Source: an uncultured Eubacterium sp. (lineage in GTDB: Bacteria; Bacillota; Clostridia; Lachnospirales; Lachnospiraceae). Taken from it: DNA of 35,580 bases. Below, piece after piece: positions 8,525-16,840 of this stretch. The stretch covers positions 14,035-49,614 of the forward strand of contig CAJTLS010000019.1 of assembly GCA_910577295.1 (NCBI GenBank), given 5' to 3'. The notes below the pieces were generated by a model. It was not told the DNA's origin, ran no database searches, and saw nothing but the letters and a program-made list of their open reading frames with translations. Every line of letters begins with the position of its first letter. Position 1 is the stretch's first letter. Made by a program: the position numbers and the translations under genes.

Positions 8525-9553
8525 ATGCGGCCAATACGAGTGTTAGTTGTAGAAGATTCAATTGTCTTTAGAGAGCTGCTTGTTCAAAATTTAAGCAAGG
8601 ATCCGGTAATACAGATTGTGGGAACGGCAAGAGACCCTTATGAGGCAAGAGATGCTATTGTGCGTCACAAACCGGATGTAATGACGCTTGACGTAGAATT
8701 GCCGAGAATGAACGGGATAGAGTTTTTGAAGAAATTGATGCCACAGTACCCGCTTCCGGTTGTGGTTATCAGCTCTTTGAGTGATAAAGTTTTTGATGCG
8801 TTGAATGCGGGGGCGGTAGATTTTGTGGCAAAACCTGCAGTGTCAAGTAGAGACCAGTTAGAAAGTTTTATTAAAAATGATTTATTAGTGAAAATTAAAA
8901 TAGCTTCTACTGCAAAAATTAGTAATATTAAAAAGGCAATTATGCCACAGGAGCAGCAAACTCTTTCTGTTGCAGGAAATAATCTTGTTGTAGCGATTGG
9001 GGCTTCCACAGGCGGTACAGAGGCAATTTTTTCTGTCGTGAAAGAGTTCGGGACGGATATTCCGGGCATTGTCGTAGTACAGCATATGCCGCCGAAATTT
9101 ACGGAAATGTATGCCAAGAGATTGAACGACCAATGCCGTATTCAGGTAAAGGAAGCGAGAACGGGAGACAGAGTGTTACCAGGACACATGCTGATTGCGC
9201 CGGGAGGCGATGAACATATGAGGTTGGTAAAGGTCAACGGTGTATATCAGGTAGAATGCAAGAGGGGGGAGAGAGTAAACGGACATTGTCCTTCTGTAGA
9301 TGTGTTGTTTGAATCTGTAGCGAAAACAGCTGGTTCCCATGCTGTGGGAATTATTTTGACAGGAATGGGCGGCGATGGTGCCAGAGGTCTGTTGGCGATG
9401 AGACAGGCAGGCGCCAAGACGATTGGGCAGGATGAATCTACATGCGTAGTGTATGGAATGCCGCAAGTCGCTTATGATTTGGGAGCCGTGCAGCATCAGG
9501 AGAAATTAACTGATATCGCAAGAAGAACATACGCATTGTTGAATAAAATGTAA
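8525..9553 (+). CDS. cheB: Chemoreceptor methylesterase/deamidase CheB
   Basis: A 342-residue CheB with receiver (acceptor D56 in TLDVELPRMNG) and C-terminal esterase domain. The catalytic triad motifs are present: serine in IGASTGGTEA, histidine in VQHMPPKF, aspartate in ILTGMGGDGARGL. The linker (about residues 125-155) is typical. It removes methyl groups added by CheR and is activated by phosphorylation from CheA. Length is near the family norm of about 350. It lies between cheR and a cheY-like gene with short gaps of 18 and 12 bp. Confidence 0.96.
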   Translation: MRPIRVLVVEDSIVFRELLVQNLSKDPVIQIVGTARDPYEARDAIVRHKPDVMTLDVELPRMNGIEFLKKLMPQYPLPVVVISSLSDKVFDALNAGAVDFVAKPAVSSRDQLESFIKNDLLVKIKIASTAKISNIKKAIMPQEQQTLSVAGNNLVVAIGASTGGTEAIFSVVKEFGTDIPGIVVVQHMPPKFTEMYAKRLNDQCRIQVKEARTGDRVLPGHMLIAPGGDEHMRLVKVNGVYQVECKRGERVNGHCPSVDVLFESVAKTAGSHAVGIILTGMGGDGARGLLAMRQAGAKTIGQDESTCVVYGMPQVAYDLGAVQHQEKLTDIARRTYALLNKM

Positions 9554-9565
9554 AGGAGAGAGAGC

Positions 9566-9961
9566 ATGAGGATTCTATTGGCAGAAGACGATTTTGTAAC
9601 AAGGAAGTTTATGGTAAGTTTCCTGTCAAAGTATGGTGAATGCGATGTAACTGTAGATGGAATGGAAGCAGTCGACGCATTTATGATGGCTTTGGAGGAT
9701 GGGGAACCCTATGATTTGGTATGTCTTGATATTATGATGCCGGTCATGGATGGATACCAGTCACTTTTGGGTATTCGTAATCTGGAAAAGGAGAGAAATA
9801 TTCCAGAGGATAAAGCAGTCAAGGTTATCATGACGACCGCTTTAAACGATGAGAAAAATGTCAATATGGCATTTGAATTGGGCTGTACCATTTATTCAGG
9901 AAAGCCTATCGATCAGGATAAGTTTGAGCAGGCATTAAAAAAACTAGACCTGATACCTTAA
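9566..9961 (+). CDS. CheY-like single-domain response regulator
   Basis: A 131-residue stand-alone receiver with acidic pair D8-D9, acceptor D55 in VCLDIMMPVMDGYQ, the switch threonine in MTTALND and lysine in SGKPI. An AAGGAGAG site precedes the ATG. Because it has no output domain it must act by protein contact, either as the CheY of this pathway or as a phosphate sink. It does not sit next to flagellar switch genes, so I do not assume that it controls flagellar rotation. A gap of 100 bp follows before cheA, with a small GCAAG/CTTGC hairpin near 9971. Confidence 0.9.
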   Translation: MRILLAEDDFVTRKFMVSFLSKYGECDVTVDGMEAVDAFMMALEDGEPYDLVCLDIMMPVMDGYQSLLGIRNLEKERNIPEDKAVKVIMTTALNDEKNVNMAFELGCTIYSGKPIDQDKFEQALKKLDLIP

Positions 9962-10061
9962 GTGAACCGAGCAAGTTCTCTTGCGAGGGGCGCAGGCGGC
10001 TATGATGGATTCTATTATAGTCTGACGGAAGAACATAGAATATGCAGGAAAGGAGAAGAAT

Positions 10062-12227
10062 ATGTCTGAAGAATTTAACACAGACGGCATGCTTGACATG
10101 TATCTGTTTGAAAATGGTCAGTTGCTGGAACAGCTTCAGGAAACCGTTTTGGAACAGAAGGATGCAGAATGCTTTGATGAAGACAGCATTAATGAAATAT
10201 TCAGAACCATGCATACCATTAAAGGCTCTTCGGGAATCATGATGTTTGATGATATAACAGCTGTGTCTCATAAGCTAGAGGATGTCTTTTATTATCTGAG
10301 AGAATCCCATCCCGAAAATGTACCTCACCTTGATTTGGTGGAGCATGTGTTAGCGGTGGAAGACTTCATTTCAAATGAGATGGAAAAGATTCGCAATGGC
10401 GATCCGGTTGACGGTGATGCCAGCGCTATTATAGCGGATTTGGACAAATTTTTGAATGAAATTAAGAATGGTGCGGCGCAGGAGGGGGAGGACCCGCCAC
10501 CTGAGAATGTGCATGAAGAACCGAAGCAGTTTTATATTGCACCGGTTGCAACAAGTGCCAGTCGCTTTTACAAAATTTACATAACCTTTTATCCGGAAAC
10601 GGAGATGTCAAATGTTCATGCCTATAAGACGGTGTATGCCCTCAAAGAAATTGCGGAAGATTTGTTGTACTCACCGGAAGACATTATTTCGGATGAGGGG
10701 AGCGCACAGACCATTTTGGAAGATGGTTTTCGTATTCTCTTACAGGCACAGTGTACGGAAGAAGAGATACGTGAACTCATCGGCGTTGGATATGATATTG
10801 AAAAAGTAGATGTCTATGAATGTAAGGCAGAAGAGTTCCTTCAGGGCTTTGATTTTGGTGAGCAGGAGCCAATGGTAATTGATTTGGAATCCAGCGTGGA
10901 GGACATTGAAAGCAAAGCGGAAGAAAAAGCTGCCCAAGAGACGAAAGGCGAGGAGCCAAAAGCGCCAGAAAAGAAGAAGATCGCGCCGGGTGATTTTGTT
11001 ATTAAATCAAAAGAGCCGGGCAGACCGAAGAAACTGGCGAAAGACAGGGGAAAGGCGGAGAAAGCTTCGTTCATCAGTGTCAATGTAAAGAAAATGGACC
11101 AGTTGATGGATTTAATTGGGGAGCTTGTTATTTCCGAATCGGTTGTGTTGCAGAATCCTGATTTGAAAGTACCCGGACTTAATTTAGACCGCTTCAATAA
11201 GGCTGCCGCACAGTTGGCAAAGATATCGACAGATTTACAAGATGTTATCATGTCGATGCGAATGGTTCCTTTGACAAATACGTTCCAAAAGATGAACCGT
11301 ATCGTCTTTGATGTTTCCAGAAAACTTGGTAAGGATATTGAGTTTGAAATGGTAGGGGAACATACAGAAGTAGATAAAAATATAATAGAACATATTTCGG
11401 ACCCGTTGATGCATTTGGTAAGAAATGCCGTCGACCACGGAATTGAAACAAATGAAGAACGGGTAGACAGTGGGAAAGCGGACAAAGGGAAGATTACCTT
11501 ATCTGCCAAGACAGAAGCCGGTAAAGTTTGGATTAGCGTTGAGGATAATGGAGCCGGACTTGATCGGGAAAAAATACTTGCGAAAGCGAGAAAACAACAG
11601 TTGTTGGATGACAGTAAAGCAGATTCATCTTATACGGATAAAGAGGTATTTCAGTTTATTACGCTTCCTGGTTTTTCCACGAACGAACAGGTTACAGAAT
11701 ACTCCGGACGTGGAGTTGGTATGGACGTCGTAGTCCAAAATCTTCAATCCATTGGAGGTATGCTCGATATTGAGAGTACACCAGGATTGGGCAGTGTTAT
11801 GAGCCTCAAAATACCGCTCACACTTGCGATTGTCGATGGAATTGTAATGGAAACAGGAAATTCTTCTTTTGTATTGGAAACAGGTGTGATTAAGGAATTT
11901 GTCCGTGTCAAGGAAGACATGATGATTTATGAGCCAAATGGCGATGAGTATATCATGATACGCGGCGAATGTTATCCGGTACTCCGATTGGGCAGATGGT
12001 ACGGTTTAGAGCAGTATCAGGAATCCGTGGAGGACGGAATAATGTTAATTCTGGAGGTGGAAGAACAGAGAGTCTGTCTTTTTGTTGACAAGCTGATTGG
12101 TGAACAGGAAATTGTGGTAAAACCGATTCCTTCTTACATCAAGAAAGTCAAAGGCTTATCTGGTTGTACACAGCTTGGCGACGGAAGCATTGCTTTAATT
12201 CTGGATGCCGCTGGATTAATGGAATAA
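10062..12227 (+). CDS. cheA: Chemotaxis histidine kinase CheA
   Basis: A 721-residue CheA. Domains in order: P1 Hpt with phospho-histidine H51 (MHTIKGSSG); a P2-like regulator-docking fold at about residues 155-255 (KIYITFYPETEMSN, KVDVYEC); a charged Ala/Glu/Lys linker to about 340; P3 dimerisation (MDQLMDLIGELVISES); P4 ATPase (N box LMHLVRNAVDHGIE, G1 VEDNGAGLD, GRGVGMDVV); and a C-terminal P5 CheW-like domain. The start ATG follows GAAAGGAGAAG. It phosphorylates CheB and the receivers encoded upstream, in complex with CheW and receptor. All catalytic motifs look intact. Confidence 0.97.
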   Translation: MSEEFNTDGMLDMYLFENGQLLEQLQETVLEQKDAECFDEDSINEIFRTMHTIKGSSGIMMFDDITAVSHKLEDVFYYLRESHPENVPHLDLVEHVLAVEDFISNEMEKIRNGDPVDGDASAIIADLDKFLNEIKNGAAQEGEDPPPENVHEEPKQFYIAPVATSASRFYKIYITFYPETEMSNVHAYKTVYALKEIAEDLLYSPEDIISDEGSAQTILEDGFRILLQAQCTEEEIRELIGVGYDIEKVDVYECKAEEFLQGFDFGEQEPMVIDLESSVEDIESKAEEKAAQETKGEEPKAPEKKKIAPGDFVIKSKEPGRPKKLAKDRGKAEKASFISVNVKKMDQLMDLIGELVISESVVLQNPDLKVPGLNLDRFNKAAAQLAKISTDLQDVIMSMRMVPLTNTFQKMNRIVFDVSRKLGKDIEFEMVGEHTEVDKNIIEHISDPLMHLVRNAVDHGIETNEERVDSGKADKGKITLSAKTEAGKVWISVEDNGAGLDREKILAKARKQQLLDDSKADSSYTDKEVFQFITLPGFSTNEQVTEYSGRGVGMDVVVQNLQSIGGMLDIESTPGLGSVMSLKIPLTLAIVDGIVMETGNSSFVLETGVIKEFVRVKEDMMIYEPNGDEYIMIRGECYPVLRLGRWYGLEQYQESVEDGIMLILEVEEQRVCLFVDKLIGEQEIVVKPIPSYIKKVKGLSGCTQLGDGSIALILDAAGLME

Positions 12228-12252
12228 GATTATAGAAAGGAACGGTAATCAT

Positions 12253-12807
12253 ATGGATGAAATGAGCGAAATGAAAAAACATGCAGAAGAAACTCAGGAT
12301 ATTTCACATGATGCGAATAGTGAAAAAGGGAAATACATGACCTTTAAATCGGGGAATGAGTATTTCGGACTGGGCATTCAGTATGTGAACGAAATTATTC
12401 AGATTCAGGAAATCACGGCGATTCCGGAAACTGAAAATTATATTAAGGGACTTATTAATCTGCGGGGAAAAGTAATTCCCGTAATTGATGTCCGCCTGAG
12501 ATTCAAGCAGGAGGCATTTGAGTACAATGACAGGACTTGTATTATTGTCATTAATGTGAAATCTACAATAGTAGGCCTGATTGTGGAGAAAATCGCAGAG
12601 GTAGTTGAGATTAAAGAGGAAAATATTCTTCCGCCTCCGAAAATCGGGCATACGGATAAAGTGCAGAATAAGTATGTTTATGGCATCGGTAAAGTCGGAA
12701 ATTCCGTCAAACTGCTGCTAGACCCTGATAAATTGTTAAATGATGAAGATTTATCAGTAGTGGAACAAGTAAATGATATAGGTATTGACGAAGAAGGAGA
12801 GGTATAA
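12253..12807 (+). CDS. cheW: Coupling protein CheW
   Basis: A 184-residue CheW that links receptors to CheA. The SH3-like fold is recognisable from KYMTFKSGNEYFGLGIQYV, ITAIPETENYIKGLINLRG and KVIPVIDVRLRF. Compared with the usual 150-160 residues it carries a polar N-terminal extension (about 25 residues, rich in Glu, Met and His) and an acidic tail. It starts 25 bp after cheA and ends 3 bp before the receptor gene, so the three are almost certainly co-expressed. Confidence 0.95.
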   Translation: MDEMSEMKKHAEETQDISHDANSEKGKYMTFKSGNEYFGLGIQYVNEIIQIQEITAIPETENYIKGLINLRGKVIPVIDVRLRFKQEAFEYNDRTCIIVINVKSTIVGLIVEKIAEVVEIKEENILPPPKIGHTDKVQNKYVYGIGKVGNSVKLLLDPDKLLNDEDLSVVEQVNDIGIDEEGEV

Positions 12808-12810
12808 ATT

Positions 12811-14277
12811 ATGAAAAACTTGACGATGAAAACAAAAATGATAATAACCTTTGTTATTCTGGTAATTCTTACAAGTGTAAATGCAATAGCAGGAATGACT
12901 TCTGTAAACAGAATTAAGGAATTAGTTTCTGAAATGCAGGATGAAGAGCTCGCCAGCATTCAGGATACAATGAAAGAGATTGGTGCGGATGAGAAGAAAG
13001 CAACTCATGTTACGGATGCACTTGAGACTTCCAAAAAGGAAGGTTTGGCAGACATTAATCAGACAGCGGATATTTCTAATTATATTAGTTTGGGTATTGT
13101 TGCAGTATCTATTATACTTACGATTATTCTTGGCTTGTCCTTGATCAAGCAAATTGCCAAGTCTGTGAGACAGTTGTCAGACGCGGCGAAACGCATAGCG
13201 TTGGGACATACAGATATTACGTTAGTCAAATATGCAAATGATGAGTTTGGGGAACTCGTCGACGAATATACGGAAGTAATTGACAATATTAAGACACAGG
13301 CTATGATTGCTGAAGAAGTAGCAGGTGGAAACCTGACGGTTCAGGTTACTCCTAAATCCAGTGAAGATATGCTGGGCAATGCGTTAAAGAAATTGGTAGA
13401 GGATAACTTGCATGCATTGTCAAATGTCAGTGATGCCGGTTCTCAGGTAAGTGTCAGCTCATCTCAGGTAGCAAGCGCCAGTCAGGCATTGGCACAGGGT
13501 TCTACGGAGCAGGCAAGCGCTATTCAGCAGATTACTGCTTCTATTAATGAAATTGCAGAAAAGACGAGAGGAAATGCAGAGCAGGCTAATGAGGCAGCCG
13601 GTCTTGTAGTTCGCGCAATTGATGATGTTAAACAGGGGAATAAGCAGATGCATGATACAATGGCTGCTATGCAGGACATTAATAAATCATCTGAGAGCAT
13701 TTCTAAGATTATCAAGACAATTGATGATATTGCATTCCAGACAAACATCCTTGCTTTGAATGCCGCTGTTGAGGCAGCTAGAGCAGGAGAAGCAGGAAAG
13801 GGCTTTGCTGTCGTAGCAGAGGAGGTTAGAAGCCTTGCTGCCAAGAGTGCCGCTGCTTCAGCAGAAACAGCAGAATTGATTGAAGATTCGATTGAGAAAG
13901 TGGACTCAGGTTCAAGAATTGTTGATGATACAGCTAAAGCAATGGAAGAGATTTCACATGTTGTACAGGAAAGTGAGAAGATTATTAATAGTATTGCTGA
14001 GTCTTCTAACTATCAGGCAACGGCTGTTGCACAGATTGAGCAGGCAATTACACAGGTATCCCAGGTAGTTCAGACAAACTCTGCAACTAGTGAAGAGTGT
14101 GCGGCTGCCAGCGAAGAGTTGTCGAATCAAGCAGCTAGAATGCGTGAGATGCTTGCTATTTATAATTTGGGTAACGGTTCACAGTCCTTTAGCGCAGGAA
14201 GCAGCGCTCCAACAAGCAACGCTTCTACTATGAGTGAAAATATAATTTCTTTTGATGATGATTTTGGAAAATATTAA
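12811..14277 (+). CDS. Methyl-accepting chemotaxis protein with very short extracellular domain
   Basis: A 488-residue receptor: TM1 (about residues 10-27, IITFVILVILTS), only about 60 outside residues, TM2 (about 89-110, ISLGIVAVSIILTIILGL), a HAMP domain (about 111-165), and a full signalling coiled coil with the conserved hairpin tip FQTNILALNAAVEAARAGE. The outside segment (KELVSEMQDEELASIQDTM...) is helical and too short for a Cache or four-helix sensor domain, so the signal may be membrane or energy state, or come through a partner. There is no CheR/CheB docking pentapeptide; the tail ends in FDDDFGKY after a Ser/Thr-rich stretch. Last gene of the operon. Confidence 0.95.
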   Translation: MKNLTMKTKMIITFVILVILTSVNAIAGMTSVNRIKELVSEMQDEELASIQDTMKEIGADEKKATHVTDALETSKKEGLADINQTADISNYISLGIVAVSIILTIILGLSLIKQIAKSVRQLSDAAKRIALGHTDITLVKYANDEFGELVDEYTEVIDNIKTQAMIAEEVAGGNLTVQVTPKSSEDMLGNALKKLVEDNLHALSNVSDAGSQVSVSSSQVASASQALAQGSTEQASAIQQITASINEIAEKTRGNAEQANEAAGLVVRAIDDVKQGNKQMHDTMAAMQDINKSSESISKIIKTIDDIAFQTNILALNAAVEAARAGEAGKGFAVVAEEVRSLAAKSAAASAETAELIEDSIEKVDSGSRIVDDTAKAMEEISHVVQESEKIINSIAESSNYQATAVAQIEQAITQVSQVVQTNSATSEECAAASEELSNQAARMREMLAIYNLGNGSQSFSAGSSAPTSNASTMSENIISFDDDFGKY

Positions 14278-14397
14278 TTAGCGTACAGTATTAAAAATAT
14301 AAGATTACTGTGTATTAGAAATTTTATCTATTCATGTTAAAAAAGAGAAAGTATAAGTCAATGAGATGCACTTATTCGTGTTGCGAATATCGTTGCT

Positions 14398-14426
14398 TTG
14401 AATGATTTGTACTTTCTTGCTTTATA
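14398..14426 (+). promoter_or_regulatory. Probable promoter of the CoA-transferase gene
   Basis: TTGAAT (14398-14403), a 17-bp spacer and TTTATA (14421-14426) preceded by TGC (extended -10). It lies about 50 bp before the start at 14477. A 6-bp hairpin TATTCG/CGAATA (14373-14389) lies just upstream. Confidence 0.5.
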
Positions 14427-14476
14427 TGAATAGTAATAAAACGCTTGAAATGAAACGAAAACAGGGAGGTACTGTT

Positions 14477-15817
14477 ATGTTAAAAGATTTCTTGACAGAC
14501 TATAATAGAAAAGTCCGCTCACCAGAGGAAGCGGTTTCTGTTGTAAAAAGTGGTGATTGGGTCGATTATACCAGTTCTCTCGGAAAACCTGTCTTGTTAG
14601 ACCGTGCACTGGCAGCAAGAAAAGATGAATTAACGGATGTCAAGATTCGCGGCAATCTAATTTCAGGCCCGATTGCAGTGGCGGAATGTGATGAAAGTCA
14701 GGAACATTTCGTTTATCACAGTTGGCATTGCTCATCGTACGAGAGAAGGTTATGCGATAAGGGATTATGCTATTACATTCCGATGGTGTTTCATAATAAT
14801 GCAGCGTATTATGAATATTTTCTGCATGTGGATGTAGTAATGTTGAGTGTTACTCCGATGGACAAGCATGTTTTTTTTAACTTGTCTGTCAATACCGGAG
14901 TGGCAGCTCCGATTATCCGAATGGCGAAAACTGTTATTGTGGAAGTGAATGAAAATCTTCCCCGGGTAAGAGGGGGATACGACGAGTGTATTCATATATC
15001 GGAAGTCGATTATATCGTTGAGGGAGAACATGAAACGATTGCCAGTGTTTTTGCACCGGAGCCGACGGAGACAGACTGTAAGATAGCGGAATTAATCATT
15101 CCTCATATGGTGGACGGAGCCACGCTGCAATTAGGGATTGGAAGTATGCCAAATGCCGTTGGCGCCATGATAGCACAGTCGGATTTAAAAGATTTGGGAA
15201 TGCACACGGAATTGTGTTCCGATGCCTACCTGCAGATGTATTTGGCAGGGAAATTGACGAACCGTAAGAAGCGCATTGATCGGGGAAAAGGTGTTTTTGG
15301 CTGTGCGGTCGGCTCAAAAGAATTATATCAATGGTTGGATGACAATTCCGGAGTGGCGGCATATCCGCTAGAATATGTGAACCGTCCGAGCACTATTGCA
15401 CAAATAGATAATATGGTATCCATTAACAGTTGTGTGGCGGTTGATTTATACGGACAAGTTGCCGCAGAAAGTTTTGGCGCAAGACAAATTAGCGGCACAG
15501 GGGGACAGTTGGATTTTCTTATTGGCGCTTCGGCTTCCCGGGGAGGCAAGGCTTTTATATGCATGAGTTCTGTTTATGTAGATAGAGAGGGAGAAACTCA
15601 TTCCCGGATTCGTCCTCAATTCGACGGCGATATAATTACGTCGCCAAGAAGTCAGGTATATTTTTTGGCAACTGAATATGGTGTCGTGAACTTAGAAGGG
15701 CGTTCTACATGGGAACGGGCAGAGGCGCTCATATCAATCGCACATCCCGCGTTTCGTGATTTGTTGGTAAAAGAGGCTGAGAAGAGAAAAATATGGCGCA
15801 GGAGTAATCGCAAGTGA
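14477..15817 (+). CDS. Acetyl-CoA hydrolase/transferase family CoA-transferase (butyryl-CoA:acetate or 4-hydroxybutyrate type)
   Basis: A 446-residue family I CoA-transferase. The start ATG at 14477 follows GGGAGG; the frame is open upstream but without a site. Key signs are QLGIGSMPNAVG, the catalytic glutamate E245 in GMHTELCSD, and the glycine-rich GTGGQLDFLIG region. Enzymes of this group move CoA between acetate and a short-chain acyl-CoA such as butyryl-CoA or 4-hydroxybutyryl-CoA; motif reading cannot tell which. In gut Clostridia this is the usual last step of butyrate formation, but no other butyrate-pathway genes are adjacent. It stands alone between the receptor gene and a second, soluble receptor-like gene. 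Confidence 0.85.
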   Translation: MLKDFLTDYNRKVRSPEEAVSVVKSGDWVDYTSSLGKPVLLDRALAARKDELTDVKIRGNLISGPIAVAECDESQEHFVYHSWHCSSYERRLCDKGLCYYIPMVFHNNAAYYEYFLHVDVVMLSVTPMDKHVFFNLSVNTGVAAPIIRMAKTVIVEVNENLPRVRGGYDECIHISEVDYIVEGEHETIASVFAPEPTETDCKIAELIIPHMVDGATLQLGIGSMPNAVGAMIAQSDLKDLGMHTELCSDAYLQMYLAGKLTNRKKRIDRGKGVFGCAVGSKELYQWLDDNSGVAAYPLEYVNRPSTIAQIDNMVSINSCVAVDLYGQVAAESFGARQISGTGGQLDFLIGASASRGGKAFICMSSVYVDREGETHSRIRPQFDGDIITSPRSQVYFLATEYGVVNLEGRSTWERAEALISIAHPAFRDLLVKEAEKRKIWRRSNRK

Positions 15818-15856
15818 AAAGAAGTAGATAACGCTCTTTCTTTTTTGCTTTGATTA

Positions 15857-15865
15857 TGTTACAAT
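15857..15865 (+). promoter_or_regulatory. Extended -10 promoter of the soluble receptor-like gene
   Basis: TGT-TACAAT (15857-15865) forms an extended -10 element; a good -35 is not visible. The start codon at 15906 is about 35 bp beyond the expected transcription start. A T-rich tract just upstream (TCTTTCTTTTTT, 15835-15846) may end the CoA-transferase transcript. Confidence 0.45.
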
Positions 15866-15905
15866 GAGGATAATAACAATCGTAGAGAAGAGAAGGAGGC
15901 TCATC

Positions 15906-16724
15906 ATGGTAAATCAGGAATTACAAAGAATTATTGATATTCTTCCTTTATTGCACCAAATCATAGGCGAAGAATCATACATATCGGTACTCGATGAGGA
16001 GAGTATTCTGCGCGGGTATGCGATACCGGAGGGGGAAGTACCGAAGCTTCGGCTGGGAGAAAGGATGGAGGATGTAACGGGTTGCTTTGACGAGGTGATG
16101 GCTACCGGCAGAAAAAAGAAGAACTTTTTACCAAAAGAAGTAATGGGAGCGGCTTTTGAAGGGCTGCTCGTGCCAATTAAAGACGATGATAAAGTTGTTG
16201 GCTGCATCACTTATTGTTATTCTATTGGCGATAAAGAACACGTAAAGGATATGGCACAAGATTTTCAGGACTCAATTCAGGCTGTTGATAAATCTGTACA
16301 AAATGTTATTGATGGAATTAAGAGCTTATTTGAAATGCTGTCAGGCATGACGGAACTGACAGACGGTATCAATAATGATGTACAAGATGTTACGGATGTA
16401 GTTCAGAAAATTAGTGGAAATGCCTCCCGTTCGAACATTTTAGCATTGAATGCATCGATTGAAGCAGCTCGCAGCGGTGATGCCGGACGTGGTTTTGCTG
16501 TCGTTGCCAACAGCATGGGAGAACTCGCTAACGATAGCGGAAGTTCAGCGAAAGAGATTGGTGATAAGCTGAACATTATGCAGGAACATTTAACACAAGT
16601 TAATACTTCGATTAAGGATGTTAATGGCGTAGCAAAGTCTCATATGGACAGTATCAGTGAGATTCATGAAGAACTTGCCAAAACAATTCGTTTGGCAGAG
16701 GAGATGCAGAAGAGGATACAGTAG
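15906..16724 (+). CDS. Short soluble chemoreceptor-like protein
   Basis: A 272-residue protein without membrane segments. I start it at the ATG at 15906, preceded by GAAGGAGG. Residues about 1-110 form a compact PAS/GAF-like sensor (SVLDEESILRGYAIPEGE, LVPIKDDDKVVGCITYCYS). Residues about 115-272 form a shortened receptor signalling hairpin, with the tip NILALNASIEAARSGDAGRGFAVVA. The start of the tip (SGNASRSN in place of the common A-x-QTN) is altered, and each arm is only about 80 residues, so it belongs to a very short length class. It could join the cytoplasmic array of the upstream Che proteins. It has its own promoter and terminator. Confidence 0.88.
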   Translation: MVNQELQRIIDILPLLHQIIGEESYISVLDEESILRGYAIPEGEVPKLRLGERMEDVTGCFDEVMATGRKKKNFLPKEVMGAAFEGLLVPIKDDDKVVGCITYCYSIGDKEHVKDMAQDFQDSIQAVDKSVQNVIDGIKSLFEMLSGMTELTDGINNDVQDVTDVVQKISGNASRSNILALNASIEAARSGDAGRGFAVVANSMGELANDSGSSAKEIGDKLNIMQEHLTQVNTSIKDVNGVAKSHMDSISEIHEELAKTIRLAEEMQKRIQ

Positions 16725-16775
16725 ACGATTCAATTCATGCGTGAAAGAAGAGCAGTAATCAGACGAAAGTTTAAG

Positions 16776-16814
16776 AGAAGGGATGTCCGGGATTGATAGG
16801 CATCTCTTCTTTCT
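16776..16814 (+). terminator. Intrinsic terminator after the soluble receptor gene
   Basis: AGAAGGGATG (16776-16785) pairs with CATCTCTTCT (16801-16810) with one G.T wobble, followed by TTCTT. It sits about 50 bp after the stop codon. Confidence 0.55.
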
Positions 16815-16840
16815 TAAAGATAGAGGAAGGAAGAGGAAGG

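Noticed and set aside
9962..10061. RNA gene or terminator between the cheY-like gene and cheA
   Set aside because: Only a 5-bp hairpin without a T-run is visible; the gap most likely is plain operon spacer.
14278..14476. c-di-GMP riboswitch downstream of the chemosensory operon
   Set aside because: I looked for the GEMM-type conserved core and tetraloop receptor and saw neither.
15415..15480. Possible loss of the catalytic glutamate in the CoA-transferase (VAVDLYGQ in place of an EVDL-type motif)
   Set aside because: In this family the catalytic glutamate lies in the HTELCSD motif (E245), which is present.
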